From: an uncultured Acetatifactor sp.
Lineage (GTDB): Bacteria > Bacillota > Clostridia > Lachnospirales > Lachnospiraceae
DNA length: 64,000 bases
Reading direction: 5' to 3'
NCBI GenBank assembly: GCA_910589655.1
Contig: CAJUTJ010000163.1
Coordinates: 1-64,000 of the forward strand
Position 1 is the first letter of the stretch; each line of letters starts with the position of its first letter. The notes beneath the pieces were generated by a model. That model ran no database searches and had not been told where the DNA came from. It saw only the letters and a program-made list of their open reading frames with translations. Of the stretch, positions 34,221-42,970 are shown piece by piece. Position numbers and translations under genes: made by a program.

Positions 34221-36731
34221 ATGAAAATTGCCCATGTATCGGAAACGGCGGATGGCATCGTTGTACAAGATTTGAAGGAACACTTGGGGCATGTGGCCGA
34301 ATTATGCAGCGGATATATGGAGTATATAGGCTGTCCGGCCATGGGATATTTGGTGGGAATCCTGCATGATGCGGGTAAATGTCTCCCGCCGTTTCAAGCC
34401 CGCATGGAGGCAATCCGTTCAGGGCGGCCTGATCCCGGGCAGAAGGTCGGACATGCCTCCGGAGGTGCAGTCCTTTTGGAAAAAACAGCGGGGGATTCAG
34501 GGGAATCCGCCGATCCGGCCAAGCTGTTTGCGATTCAGTCCATGTGCGAAGCCGTTTTTTCCCATCATACTTCTTTGCCGGACAATGTTTCTCCGGACGG
34601 GGAGGACGGATATGAAAAGCGCATGGACTGTGACGAAGAAGAGCTGCTTGAGATAGAAAGCTATCTTCGGAAGGAAATTATAACAGAAGAAAAGCTTCAG
34701 GAGCTTTTACGGCAGGTTTATGCGGAGGCGGGAGAATTATTCCATAAAGTGAGGAAAAATACAAGGAATTTCAGGGAAGCGGGCTTTTATTTGGGATGCT
34801 TCCAGAAAATGCTGTTGTCGGCGCTGATCGATGCAGATTGGCTGGACAGTGCGGTGAGTGGGGGAAGCGCCGTGCCTGATTTTCAGTCTGTGATCGAAAG
34901 GGAGTGCCTTTACAGGACGGAAAGGCAACGGTTATTTCGAACCTTTCTGGGGAATTTAGAGCAAAATCTACAGAAAATGAATGTTTTTCAAAATGCCATT
35001 CATTTCTGGCGGAACTATATCTCCCAATGCTGTAAAGAGGCCGGGAACAGGAAGGGAGGAATTTACACTTTATCCTGCCCTACAGGTGCAGGAAAGACTT
35101 TATCCGCACTGCGGTTTTCACTTAGTCACTGTATTGAACAAAAGAAAGATAAAATCTTTTATATCATACCCTATATGTCCGTTATTGACCAGACGGCCAA
35201 AAGCATTAAAAAAGCGCTGAAATCAGAGATGCAGACGGATTTTGACATACAGGCGGAAAACAGTATTCTGGAGCTGCATTCCAATGCGGAGCCATACAAA
35301 GGTTCGGAGTATTACACGGATAAGAGTGCTGAATACGGGGAGTGTTCTCAGGACAGAAGTTTTTGGGCACAGAGAATGGCGGAGCCCATTGTGCTGACTA
35401 CCATGGTGAGATTTTTAAATACATTTTTTGCTGCGGGGACAAGGAATCTTCGACCTGCCCATCGGTTCCGGAACGCGGTGCTTTTATTTGATGAAATTCA
35501 AACGCTTCCCGTAAAACAGGTGGCTGTTTTTAACAGTTTGATAAATTATCTGTCGGAGATTTGTGGATGTACCTGCGTGTTGTGCACTGCCACACAGCCT
35601 CTTTTAGGAGAGGTCAGAGAGCCGGTATATCCTGTAAAAATGGCACAGCCGCCGGGACTGGCAGAACTTCCGGAAGAGGCGGTGAATACTTTTAAACGCG
35701 TGCGCATTCAGGATGGCAGAAAGCGCGGCGGCTATTCGGGAGAGGAGCTGGCCGGGTTTGTATGGGATAGGGCTAAGGAAAACGAAAGTGTTCTGGCGGT
35801 CATGAATACAAAACAGTCGGCTCTTACGGTTTATCAGGAAGTCATTCGGAGGGCAGAGGGTGAATTTCAGGTGTATTATCTGTCCACCAGACTGTATGCC
35901 GCCCACAGGAAGGAAATTATAGAAGAAATCAGGACGGCTTTGGCGGTAGGGGAGAAGATCATTGTGGTCAGCACTCAATTAATTGAGGCGGGGATAGATT
36001 TTGATTTCGGATGCGTCATCCGTTCTTTGGCGGGAATGGACTCCGTTGTTCAGGCGGCAGGGAGATGCAACCGCGAGGGAAAGCGGGAGACGGGAACGGT
36101 TTATATCGTTAATCCGGGGGACAAGCTGGAATCTCTGGCACATTTAAAGGATATAGGGGAAGGGGCGAGGCAGACGGACAGGCTGTTAAGTGAATTTGAC
36201 AAAGCGCCGGACAATTTTGATTATGACCTGCTCTCCGATAAAGCGATACGTACTTATTTTCAATATTATTTTTGGAATCGGAAGAATGAGATGGTATATC
36301 CTATCCCCAAGGTCAGCGAGTACAGTTTATACGACCTGCTTTCCGATAATAAAAGCCTGCTGGACTCTGCCGTAAAGCATAACGCGTACAAAATAAAAGC
36401 GCTGAACCAAGCTTTCCATACCGCCGCAAACTATTACAATGTGATAGAGACAGGGGGAGATCCGGTCTTTATACGCCGGGGGAGAGGGAAGGAAATCTGG
36501 GAGGAAATACAGAGGGCATCGGAATATAAGGAAATAAAACAGCTGCTTAAGGAAGCACAGCAGTTTGTGGTAAATGTGCCTTTATATGAATTGAAAAAAT
36601 TAGGGGAGAGTAAGGGGGTAATACAGTGGGAGGATAAAATGGGCATGTATGTTTTAAATGAGATGTATTATGACGACAGGACGGGGTTAAGCGGAGAAAT
36701 AGGCGACACCATGCCGCAGTATGTTTTCTAG
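34221..36731 (+). CDS. cas3: Type I-C CRISPR helicase-nuclease Cas3
   Basis: An 836-residue Cas3 starting at ATG 34221, MKIAHVSETADG, which follows GGGAGG; an ATG at 34110 would add a 37-residue tail without domain support. An N-terminal HD nuclease (HLGHVAEL at ~21-28, LHDAGK with His49-Asp50, HH of FSHHTS) precedes the SF2 helicase: Walker A CPTGAGKT, DEIQ in place of DEAH (normal for Cas3), CTATQPL (motif III), VSTQLIEAGIDFDF (motif V) and QAAGRCNREGKR (motif VI). It degrades DNA recruited by Cascade. It is the first gene of the operon; a 173-bp gap precedes cas5. Confidence 0.96.
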   Translation: MKIAHVSETADGIVVQDLKEHLGHVAELCSGYMEYIGCPAMGYLVGILHDAGKCLPPFQARMEAIRSGRPDPGQKVGHASGGAVLLEKTAGDSGESADPAKLFAIQSMCEAVFSHHTSLPDNVSPDGEDGYEKRMDCDEEELLEIESYLRKEIITEEKLQELLRQVYAEAGELFHKVRKNTRNFREAGFYLGCFQKMLLSALIDADWLDSAVSGGSAVPDFQSVIERECLYRTERQRLFRTFLGNLEQNLQKMNVFQNAIHFWRNYISQCCKEAGNRKGGIYTLSCPTGAGKTLSALRFSLSHCIEQKKDKIFYIIPYMSVIDQTAKSIKKALKSEMQTDFDIQAENSILELHSNAEPYKGSEYYTDKSAEYGECSQDRSFWAQRMAEPIVLTTMVRFLNTFFAAGTRNLRPAHRFRNAVLLFDEIQTLPVKQVAVFNSLINYLSEICGCTCVLCTATQPLLGEVREPVYPVKMAQPPGLAELPEEAVNTFKRVRIQDGRKRGGYSGEELAGFVWDRAKENESVLAVMNTKQSALTVYQEVIRRAEGEFQVYYLSTRLYAAHRKEIIEEIRTALAVGEKIIVVSTQLIEAGIDFDFGCVIRSLAGMDSVVQAAGRCNREGKRETGTVYIVNPGDKLESLAHLKDIGEGARQTDRLLSEFDKAPDNFDYDLLSDKAIRTYFQYYFWNRKNEMVYPIPKVSEYSLYDLLSDNKSLLDSAVKHNAYKIKALNQAFHTAANYYNVIETGGDPVFIRRGRGKEIWEEIQRASEYKEIKQLLKEAQQFVVNVPLYELKKLGESKGVIQWEDKMGMYVLNEMYYDDRTGLSGEIGDTMPQYVF

Positions 36732-36904
36732 AGCGTGTTTGAAAATTGCAATTTGGCTCAAATATCCCGCGAAGTGGGGCGCGCAGATGGAGGGAATGAA
36801 TTTTTATCCTGCTATAATGACGATAAATGCGGTATTTATTAAGTGCAGTTAATTGAAAAGCCGTATTGTAATGAAGCGGCGGGAAGGAGGAGCATAGAAG
36901 GAAC

Positions 36905-37639
36905 ATGGAGAAAAAGAACAGCATTGAATTTTTACTGACGGGGCGGCGGGCGCTTTTTACGGATCCTGTCAGCAGAATGGGCGGCGAAAAGTTTTCTTAT
37001 CAGGTGCCAACCTATCAGGCGCTGAAAGGAATATTGGAAAGCATATACTGGAAGCCTACGATTATCTGGGTCATTGACAAAGTGCGCGTCATGAAACCCA
37101 TAAAATCGGAATCTCAGGCCGTCAGGCCCATTGACTATGGCGGAGGGAACACACTGTCCATTTACACCTATCTCTCGGATGTGGAATATCAAGTTCAGGC
37201 TCATTTCGAATGGAATGAGAACCGGGGGGACTTAAAAGAAGACAGAAATGAAAATAAGCACTTTTTCATAGCAAAGCGTGCTTTGGAAAAAGGGGGGAGA
37301 AGAGATATCTTTCTGGGCACAAGGGAGTGTCAGGGATATGTGGAACCTTGCAGCTTCGGCAGCGGGGAAGGAGCCTATGAGGATTATCCTGAGTTCCCTC
37401 TTGGGGTGATGTTTCATGGTTTTACTTATCCCGATGAGGCAGTGCGGCCGGAGGAAAAGAATAAACTGACGGCAAGGTTTTTCCGTCCCTTGATGAAAAA
37501 AGGGGTTATCCTGTTCCCGGCTCCGGAGGAGTGTACCATACGCCGGATATTGGCGGATCGTAAGCCCAAGGAATTTAGTCTGAGTAAAGGCAATATAATT
37601 CTTGCGGGGGGAGGTGCTTTGGATGAGCTGGCTGAATGA
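36905..37639 (+). CDS. cas5c: Type I-C Cas5 (pre-crRNA endonuclease)
   Basis: A 244-residue Cas5c/Cas5d. In subtype I-C, which lacks Cas6, this protein cuts the pre-crRNA at the repeat hairpin and stays in Cascade. Motifs: FLLTGRRALFTDPVSRMGGE near the N-terminus, SYQVPTYQALKGILESIYWK (the conserved YxxPTxxAxxG region), HFFIAKRALEKGGRRDIFLG with catalytic-type residues, and ECQGYVEPCSFG. The ribosome binding site is GGAAGGAGG. Its end overlaps cas8c by 17 bp. Confidence 0.95.
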   Translation: MEKKNSIEFLLTGRRALFTDPVSRMGGEKFSYQVPTYQALKGILESIYWKPTIIWVIDKVRVMKPIKSESQAVRPIDYGGGNTLSIYTYLSDVEYQVQAHFEWNENRGDLKEDRNENKHFFIAKRALEKGGRRDIFLGTRECQGYVEPCSFGSGEGAYEDYPEFPLGVMFHGFTYPDEAVRPEEKNKLTARFFRPLMKKGVILFPAPEECTIRRILADRKPKEFSLSKGNIILAGGGALDELAE

Positions 37640-39452
37640 TTTGTATCTGACCTATGAAGCATGCAAGAGTGAAGCGGGTATCGTCAGGGACAATCAGCCT
37701 TTGCTTCTGCCCATCGCCCATTTGACCCAGAACGCTCAGCTGGAGGTGGTTTTAGACGGTGAGGGGAATTTCGTCAGGGCATACCGGGTGGAAAAGGGGG
37801 ATGCGGTTACGGTCATCCCGATTACGGAAGATTCGGGCAGCAGGAGCGGAAGCGCGGTGTATCCCCACCCTTTGGCGGACAAGCTGGAATACATTGCGGG
37901 GGATTACGGGGATTTTGTCTCTGGCAATAAAAAAGAGAAATTTGAAACTTATCTGGCTCAACTGGAGCAATGGGCACTTTCGGAGTACAGCCTGCCTCAG
38001 GTGGAAAGTGTGTTCCTTTATTTGAAAAAGGGTTTGCTTATGCATCATTTACTGGATGCCGGATTCATTGCTTTTGAGGAGGGGAAACTCACTGCGGAAA
38101 AGCAGCAGGGTGTTTCCGCGGAGGACTGGTTTGTCCGGTTTTCCGTCGAAATACCGGGGCGGGAGGAGAGCCGGCTATACTGTGATACGCAGGTGTTTGA
38201 AAGCTACATAGACTATTATTTATCAAAGCAGGAAAAGAAAGAATTATGCTATGTCTCAGGTGAAACAGTGCCCTGTTCCGAAAAACATCCCGCAAAGATC
38301 AGGAATACCGGGGATAAGGCAAAGCTGATATCGTCCAACAATGCCTCGGGAGTTCTGACCTTTAAGGGCAGATTTCAGGAAAGCGGGCAGGTGGCCTCCG
38401 TCAGTTACGAGATTTCCCAGAAGGCACATAACGCGCTGCGCTGGCTGATTGCCAAACAGGCCTGTCTGAGGGTAGGGGAACAGGTCTTTGTGGTTTGGTC
38501 CGTGGAAAACCCGAAAGTGGAGAATCCGTTTGCCGAGTTTTTCGGGGAGGAAGAAGCAGGAGCTTCCAGCGATGAAGCCTATGCGGCTAAAGTCCGGAAA
38601 GCCATTTGGGGGACGGACAGGGAGCCGGAAGGGAATGAAAGCGTGATGGTGATGGGGGTGGAGGCTGCCACCACCGGCCGTTTGTCCGTTCCTTTTTACC
38701 AGAAATACGGGGCGCGGCAGTTCCTTCAAAATATTGTAAAGTGGAAGACGGAAGCCTGCTGGGCGACTAAGCACGGAAAAGATCGGGGAGCGGCGGTATG
38801 GTCTCCCTCTCTCATTGATATTGTGAAGCTGGTAGCGGGGGATAAGAACGATAAATTAAATAAGAGTATGAGAGAGCGGCTGATTCCCTGTGTGGTGGAA
38901 GGCAGGCGGCTGCCCTATGATGTGGTGCTTTCCGCCGTGAAGCAGGCGGTCAATCCCATGCATTACGAGAGCTATTGGGAGTGGAACAAGGTAGTGTCAA
39001 TTGCTTGTGCGCTGTTACGAAAATGGCAGATAGAAAGAGGAAACGGAGAGGAGGGATATGGTATGGAGTTAAACGGGAGAAGCGAGGACAGAAGTTATAT
39101 TTTCGGGCAGCTTCTTGCCACGGCGGAAATGCTGGAGAGGAGTGCGCTGGCCATAGGAAGCGGAAAGGATCCGGTTAGAAATACGGCGGCGGAGAAATAT
39201 TTTGTCCGGTTCCAAAGGTATCCGGTGGAAACATGGATTACAATCAGAAATCAGCTGCAGCCTTATGTTTTAAAGCTTCATGCGGCAGGAAAGCCATTTT
39301 ATATCAGCCGGATGGATGAATTGACTGAAAGGCTGGACTTGGCGAAAAAAGAGAAGCTTGAACCTACATTTTTACAGGGATACAGTTGTCAGATGATGGA
39401 ATATCGGAAGTATTTTAAGAAGGCCGAGAAGGAACAAAGTGAGAAAGAGTAA
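37623..39452 (+). CDS. cas8c: Type I-C Cascade large subunit Cas8c (Csd1)
   Basis: A 609-residue Csd1. The start is taken as ATG 37623 (MSWLNDLYLTYEAC) with GGGGGGAGG upstream, overlapping cas5. The family pattern is clear: an N-terminal LTQNAQLEVVLD, a region with CYVSGETVPCSEKHPAKIRN and LISSNNASGVLTFKGRF, SQKAHNALRWLIAKQ, and a C-terminal helical portion that supplies small-subunit function. Cas8c recognises the PAM in the Cascade complex. A 385-bp gap separates it from cas7, longer than usual. Confidence 0.95.
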   Translation: MSWLNDLYLTYEACKSEAGIVRDNQPLLLPIAHLTQNAQLEVVLDGEGNFVRAYRVEKGDAVTVIPITEDSGSRSGSAVYPHPLADKLEYIAGDYGDFVSGNKKEKFETYLAQLEQWALSEYSLPQVESVFLYLKKGLLMHHLLDAGFIAFEEGKLTAEKQQGVSAEDWFVRFSVEIPGREESRLYCDTQVFESYIDYYLSKQEKKELCYVSGETVPCSEKHPAKIRNTGDKAKLISSNNASGVLTFKGRFQESGQVASVSYEISQKAHNALRWLIAKQACLRVGEQVFVVWSVENPKVENPFAEFFGEEEAGASSDEAYAAKVRKAIWGTDREPEGNESVMVMGVEAATTGRLSVPFYQKYGARQFLQNIVKWKTEACWATKHGKDRGAAVWSPSLIDIVKLVAGDKNDKLNKSMRERLIPCVVEGRRLPYDVVLSAVKQAVNPMHYESYWEWNKVVSIACALLRKWQIERGNGEEGYGMELNGRSEDRSYIFGQLLATAEMLERSALAIGSGKDPVRNTAAEKYFVRFQRYPVETWITIRNQLQPYVLKLHAAGKPFYISRMDELTERLDLAKKEKLEPTFLQGYSCQMMEYRKYFKKAEKEQSEKE

Positions 39453-39837
39453 TTTCTGATAACAGTAAAGCCTGTATACTGACCGTATTACATTTCGCAA
39501 AATATCTTGCCTGAATTTCCATCTGCAGCGTTAGATTCCCTAGACGCAGCCACCGCTGCGCCGCCGGAAATCTTCCTTGCAGACTGAAAATTCATTCTGC
39601 GCTATTTAGCTGAAAGTAATCTGGTCAGCACACTAGGGTAAGGGTGTTTGCAGATTGAAGTTTGAGCCGCCGATGGCGGCATGACTGGAAGTTTGTGTCT
39701 GCGCGCTGCTTGGCAGAAACTTTATGTGTACAATATTTTGTGCGATATGCGGAGTAAAGGTGCAATATGGGAAGCAAAAGTACAATATGCGGAAAAATAT
39801 GAAAAATATGGAAAGCAGCGCAGAAATGAGGTAGAAT
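39453..39837. other. Long gap within the cas operon carrying a repeat A fragment
   Basis: 385 bp between cas8c and cas7c without a gene. It holds a GCCGCCGATGGCGGCATG fragment of repeat A (about 39664-39694), a GC-rich inverted stretch (GACGCAGCCACCGCTGCGCC at ~39542), and three short direct repeats before cas7 (GTACAATATTTTGTGCGATA, GTGCAATATGGGA, GTACAATATGCGGA). It looks like an insertion inside the operon. Confidence 0.55.
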
Positions 39838-40692
39838 ATGAGCGAATTTACGAACAAAATTGATTTTGCGGTGGTGTTCAGTGTGAAAAATGCAAATCCA
39901 AACGGAGATCCGCTGAACGGGAACAGGCCAAGGGAAACTTATGACGGTTTTGGGGAAGTGTCGGATGTGTGTTTAAAAAGGAAAATACGCAACCGTATGA
40001 TTGATCTGAAATATCCCGTGTTTGTCCAGTCGGATGAGAAAAATGTAGACGGAATCAAGAGTCTGAGTGAGAGGGCAGGTTCTGCGCCGGAACTGAAGGC
40101 AGCGGGGAAGGATAAGGAAAAGTATGCGGCGGCAGCCTGTAAGAAGTGGATGGATGTCAGAACTTTCGGACAGGTATTTGCCTTTAAGGGAAACGGATCT
40201 GACGGTGTTTCGGTGGGCGTGAGAGGGCCTGTCTCCGTCCAGACCGCAGTCAGTGTCGTACCCATTGATATTTCATCCATGCAGATTACGAAGAGTGTCA
40301 ACAGCGAACCCAGCGAAAAGAAATCTTCCGATACCATGGGAATGAAGCATAGGGTTGATTTTGGTATGTATGTCACCTATGGCAGCATCAACCATCAGCT
40401 GGCGGAGAAAACAGGATTTTCGGATGAAGATGCGGAAGTAATCCGGAAGATTTTGGTGACGCTTTTTGAAAATGATGCTTCTTCTGCAAGGCCGGAGGGC
40501 AGCATGGAGGTGTGTAAGGTGATTTGGTGGAGACACAATTCTTTTCTGGGACAATATTCCTCTGCAAAGGTGCACAGGAGCCTTCAAGTGAGGAAGAAAC
40601 AGGGAGTTGATATCCCTAAATGTACCGATGACTTTGAGATCATAGTAGAGGAAATGGACGGCTTAAAGGCGGAGATATATGACGGAATCTGA
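39838..40692 (+). CDS. cas7c: Type I-C Cascade backbone subunit Cas7c (Csd2)
   Basis: A 284-residue Csd2. Motifs: FAVVFSVKNANPNGDPLNGN near the N-terminus (the NxNPNGDP signature), DVCLKRKIRNRM, WMDVRTFGQVFA, GVSVGVRGPVSVQTAVSV and MGMKHRVDFGMYVTYGSIN. It polymerises along the crRNA. The ribosome binding site is GAGGTAG before the ATG. The cas4 gene overlaps its end by 14 bp. Confidence 0.96.
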   Translation: MSEFTNKIDFAVVFSVKNANPNGDPLNGNRPRETYDGFGEVSDVCLKRKIRNRMIDLKYPVFVQSDEKNVDGIKSLSERAGSAPELKAAGKDKEKYAAAACKKWMDVRTFGQVFAFKGNGSDGVSVGVRGPVSVQTAVSVVPIDISSMQITKSVNSEPSEKKSSDTMGMKHRVDFGMYVTYGSINHQLAEKTGFSDEDAEVIRKILVTLFENDASSARPEGSMEVCKVIWWRHNSFLGQYSSAKVHRSLQVRKKQGVDIPKCTDDFEIIVEEMDGLKAEIYDGI

Positions 40693-41359
40693 ATATAGGG
40701 AAGAAGATTTTTTACAACTTTCAGGACTGCAGCATTTTGCCTTTTGCAGAAGACAGTGGGCATTAATTCATGTCGAGCAGCAGTGGGCCGAAAACGTGCT
40801 CACTGCAAAAGGGAATCTGTTCCATGAGAAGGTACATGACGGTTATTCCTCCGAGAAGAGAAAGGATATTATTATTTCAAGGGGAATGCCCATACATTCC
40901 AGAACGCTTGGAATCAGCGGGGAATGTGATGTGGTGGAATTTGTCCGTAGAGATACGGCAGATATGGGAATCACTTTGCCCGGACGGGAAGGGCTGTATG
41001 TGGTACGTCCTGTGGAATATAAAAGAGGCAGATCGAAGCTGACGGATGAAGATAGGGTGCAGCTGGCGGCGCAGGTGATGTGTCTGGAGGAAATGTTTTT
41101 GACGGAAATACCGGAAGCCTGCTTATTTTACGGGGAAACGCGCAGAAGAGAGCATGTAGAGATTACGGAAGAATTAAAAAGCCAATGCCGAAAACTTCTT
41201 CAAGAGATGCATCAACTTTATGCCAGAGGATATACACCGATGGTTAAAAAAACGAAGAAATGCGGGGCCTGTTCGCTGAAAGAGATATGTCTGCCGAAAC
41301 TGGAGAAACGGAAGAAGGTAACAGCGTATATTTCCGAGTACATGGAAGAGGAAATTTGA
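40679..41359 (+). CDS. cas4: CRISPR-associated nuclease Cas4
   Basis: A 226-residue RecB-like Cas4 that trims prespacers and checks the PAM with Cas1-Cas2. The first cluster Cys is in HFAFCRRQW; nuclease residues are in GISGECDVVEF and VEYKRGRSK (the E-x-K motif); QLAAQVMCLEEM follows; the C-terminal cysteines are CGACSLKEICLPK. The start overlaps cas7 by 14 bp. Confidence 0.95.
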   Translation: MTESEYREEDFLQLSGLQHFAFCRRQWALIHVEQQWAENVLTAKGNLFHEKVHDGYSSEKRKDIIISRGMPIHSRTLGISGECDVVEFVRRDTADMGITLPGREGLYVVRPVEYKRGRSKLTDEDRVQLAAQVMCLEEMFLTEIPEACLFYGETRRREHVEITEELKSQCRKLLQEMHQLYARGYTPMVKKTKKCGACSLKEICLPKLEKRKKVTAYISEYMEEEI

Positions 41360-41440
41360 AGAAAAATGGCAATAGAAAAAATACTGTTTACAAATGAATA
41401 ACGCTGTATGGGAAAATACATTACAGTGAGGGGTGAGAGA

Positions 41441-42472
41441 TTGAAAAAGCTGTTGAACACATTATACATTACATCCGGCGATTATTATCTGTCGTTGGAT
41501 GGGGAAAACGTGGTCATCACACAAAATAGAAAGGAAATTGGCCGGCTTCCGCTGCACAATCTGGAAGCTGTTGTAACATGCGGATATGCGGGAGCTAGTC
41601 CGGCGCTTATGGAAAAATGTGCGGCGGAAAATATTTCTTTAACATTTTTGTCCACATCGGGCAGGTTTCGGGCGAAAGTAACAGGAAAGGCATATGGAAA
41701 TATTCTGCTGCGGAGAACACAATACCGAATGGCTGATAATAGTAAGGAGGCTTTAGAGATTGCTAAAAATTTTATGATCGGAAAAATATATAATGAAAGA
41801 AGCGTTGTTAACAGAGCCATAAGGGACTATGCGGAGAGATTGGATACCGAAAAACTGAGCCGGGTTTCCGGGCAGCTGAAAGATATTTTACAAGCTGTGA
41901 AGGAGGTTAAGACGGTGGAGGGGCTTCGAGGTTATGAGGGGGAAGCTGCCTCCAGATATTTTTCCCAATTTGACCAGCTGATATTACAGCAGAAAAAAGA
42001 CTTTCGTTTTGACGTGAGAAACAGAAGACCGCCCCTTGATAAGGTAAATGCATTATTATCTTTTACCTATTCGCTGTTGACTGCTATGTGTGTAGCGGCG
42101 CTGGAAGCGGTGGGGCTGGATCCTTATTCAGGATTCATGCATACCGATAGACCGGGTCGATGCTCTTTGGCATTGGATTTACTGGAGGAGCTCAGGGCGC
42201 CATATGCTGATAGATTTGTATTGTCATGTATCAATAAGAAAATAGTAGACCCGACGGATTTTGAGCAGAAAGAGAACGGCGCAGTATTATTAAACGAATC
42301 GGGCCGAAAAAAGTATCTATCTGCATGGCAGAACAAAAAAGCCGAAAAACTGACTCATCCGTATCTTCAAGAAAGTATTGAATGGGGATTGGTACCATAT
42401 GCACAGGCATTACTGCTGGCCAGATATATAAGGGGAGATTTAGATGGGTATCCGCCTTTTTTCTGGAAATAA
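41441..42472 (+). CDS. cas1: Type I-C Cas1 integrase
   Basis: Cas1 integrates new spacers with Cas2. The TTG at 41441 (reading LKKLLNTLYITSGDYYLSLDG) is chosen because I-C Cas1 proteins begin there and AGGGGTG precedes it; ATG 41408 would add 11 residues. Motifs: NLEAVVTCGYAGAS, KIYNERSVVNRA, GYEGEAASRYF with the catalytic Glu, FTYSLLTAMCVAALEAVGLD, GFMHTDRPGRCSLALDLLEE with His and Asp ligands. About 343 residues. Confidence 0.93.
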   Translation: MKKLLNTLYITSGDYYLSLDGENVVITQNRKEIGRLPLHNLEAVVTCGYAGASPALMEKCAAENISLTFLSTSGRFRAKVTGKAYGNILLRRTQYRMADNSKEALEIAKNFMIGKIYNERSVVNRAIRDYAERLDTEKLSRVSGQLKDILQAVKEVKTVEGLRGYEGEAASRYFSQFDQLILQQKKDFRFDVRNRRPPLDKVNALLSFTYSLLTAMCVAALEAVGLDPYSGFMHTDRPGRCSLALDLLEELRAPYADRFVLSCINKKIVDPTDFEQKENGAVLLNESGRKKYLSAWQNKKAEKLTHPYLQESIEWGLVPYAQALLLARYIRGDLDGYPPFFWK

Positions 42473-42515
42473 AGCGGTGCATATCGGCATGTAATTCGGG
42501 GTGGAAAGGAGCAAA

Positions 42516-42806
42516 ATGCTTATAGTTGTTACATATGATGTTTCGACAGAGACATCGGCGGGCAGAGCCAGATTGCGTAAGGTTGCCAAACAATGTCAAA
42601 ATTACGGTTTGCGTGTTCAGAATTCCGTGTTCGAATGCAAGCTGGATGAAGCTCAATTTTTTGTATTTAGAAGTAGCTTGCTTAAGCTGATCAATGAGAA
42701 TGAGGATAGTCTAAGGTTTTATCGTTTAGGGAACAATTATCAAAATCGAATCGAGCACTATGGCAGTAAAGAGATACAAGATATCGACGCTCCTTTAATT
42801 TTTTAG
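42516..42806 (+). CDS. cas2: Type I-C Cas2
   Basis: A 96-residue Cas2 with ferredoxin-like fold, structural partner of Cas1. ATG 42516 follows GGAAAGGAG; an earlier in-frame codon at 42501 lies upstream of that site. It begins MLIVVTYDVSTETSAGRARL (the conserved YDV Asp), continues RKVAKQCQNYGLRVQNSVFE and ends with an IQDIDAPLIF tail typical of I-C. Confidence 0.96.
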   Translation: MLIVVTYDVSTETSAGRARLRKVAKQCQNYGLRVQNSVFECKLDEAQFFVFRSSLLKLINENEDSLRFYRLGNNYQNRIEHYGSKEIQDIDAPLIF

Positions 42807-42970
42807 TGGGTGCGGATACCAAGCAGACATGATTTTACTGGGGGGTTCGCACCCTCAAAAAGAATCATAGAGTTTCAAGTGATAGTTTTAAAAGTATTAA
42901 AAATGTAGTTTTTTGGTGAAAATATATTGAGTTCTATTTGCAAAAAGAGATGATTTTGTTTATTTTTGCT
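42807..42970 (+). promoter_or_regulatory. CRISPR leader
   Basis: A 164-bp AT-rich leader between cas2 and the first repeat. Its left part has an inverted pair GGGTGCGGA (42808-42816) / TTCGCACCC (42846-42854) and a GGGGGGTTCGCACC segment of the kind common in I-C leaders. New spacers should enter at its right end. Confidence 0.8.
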
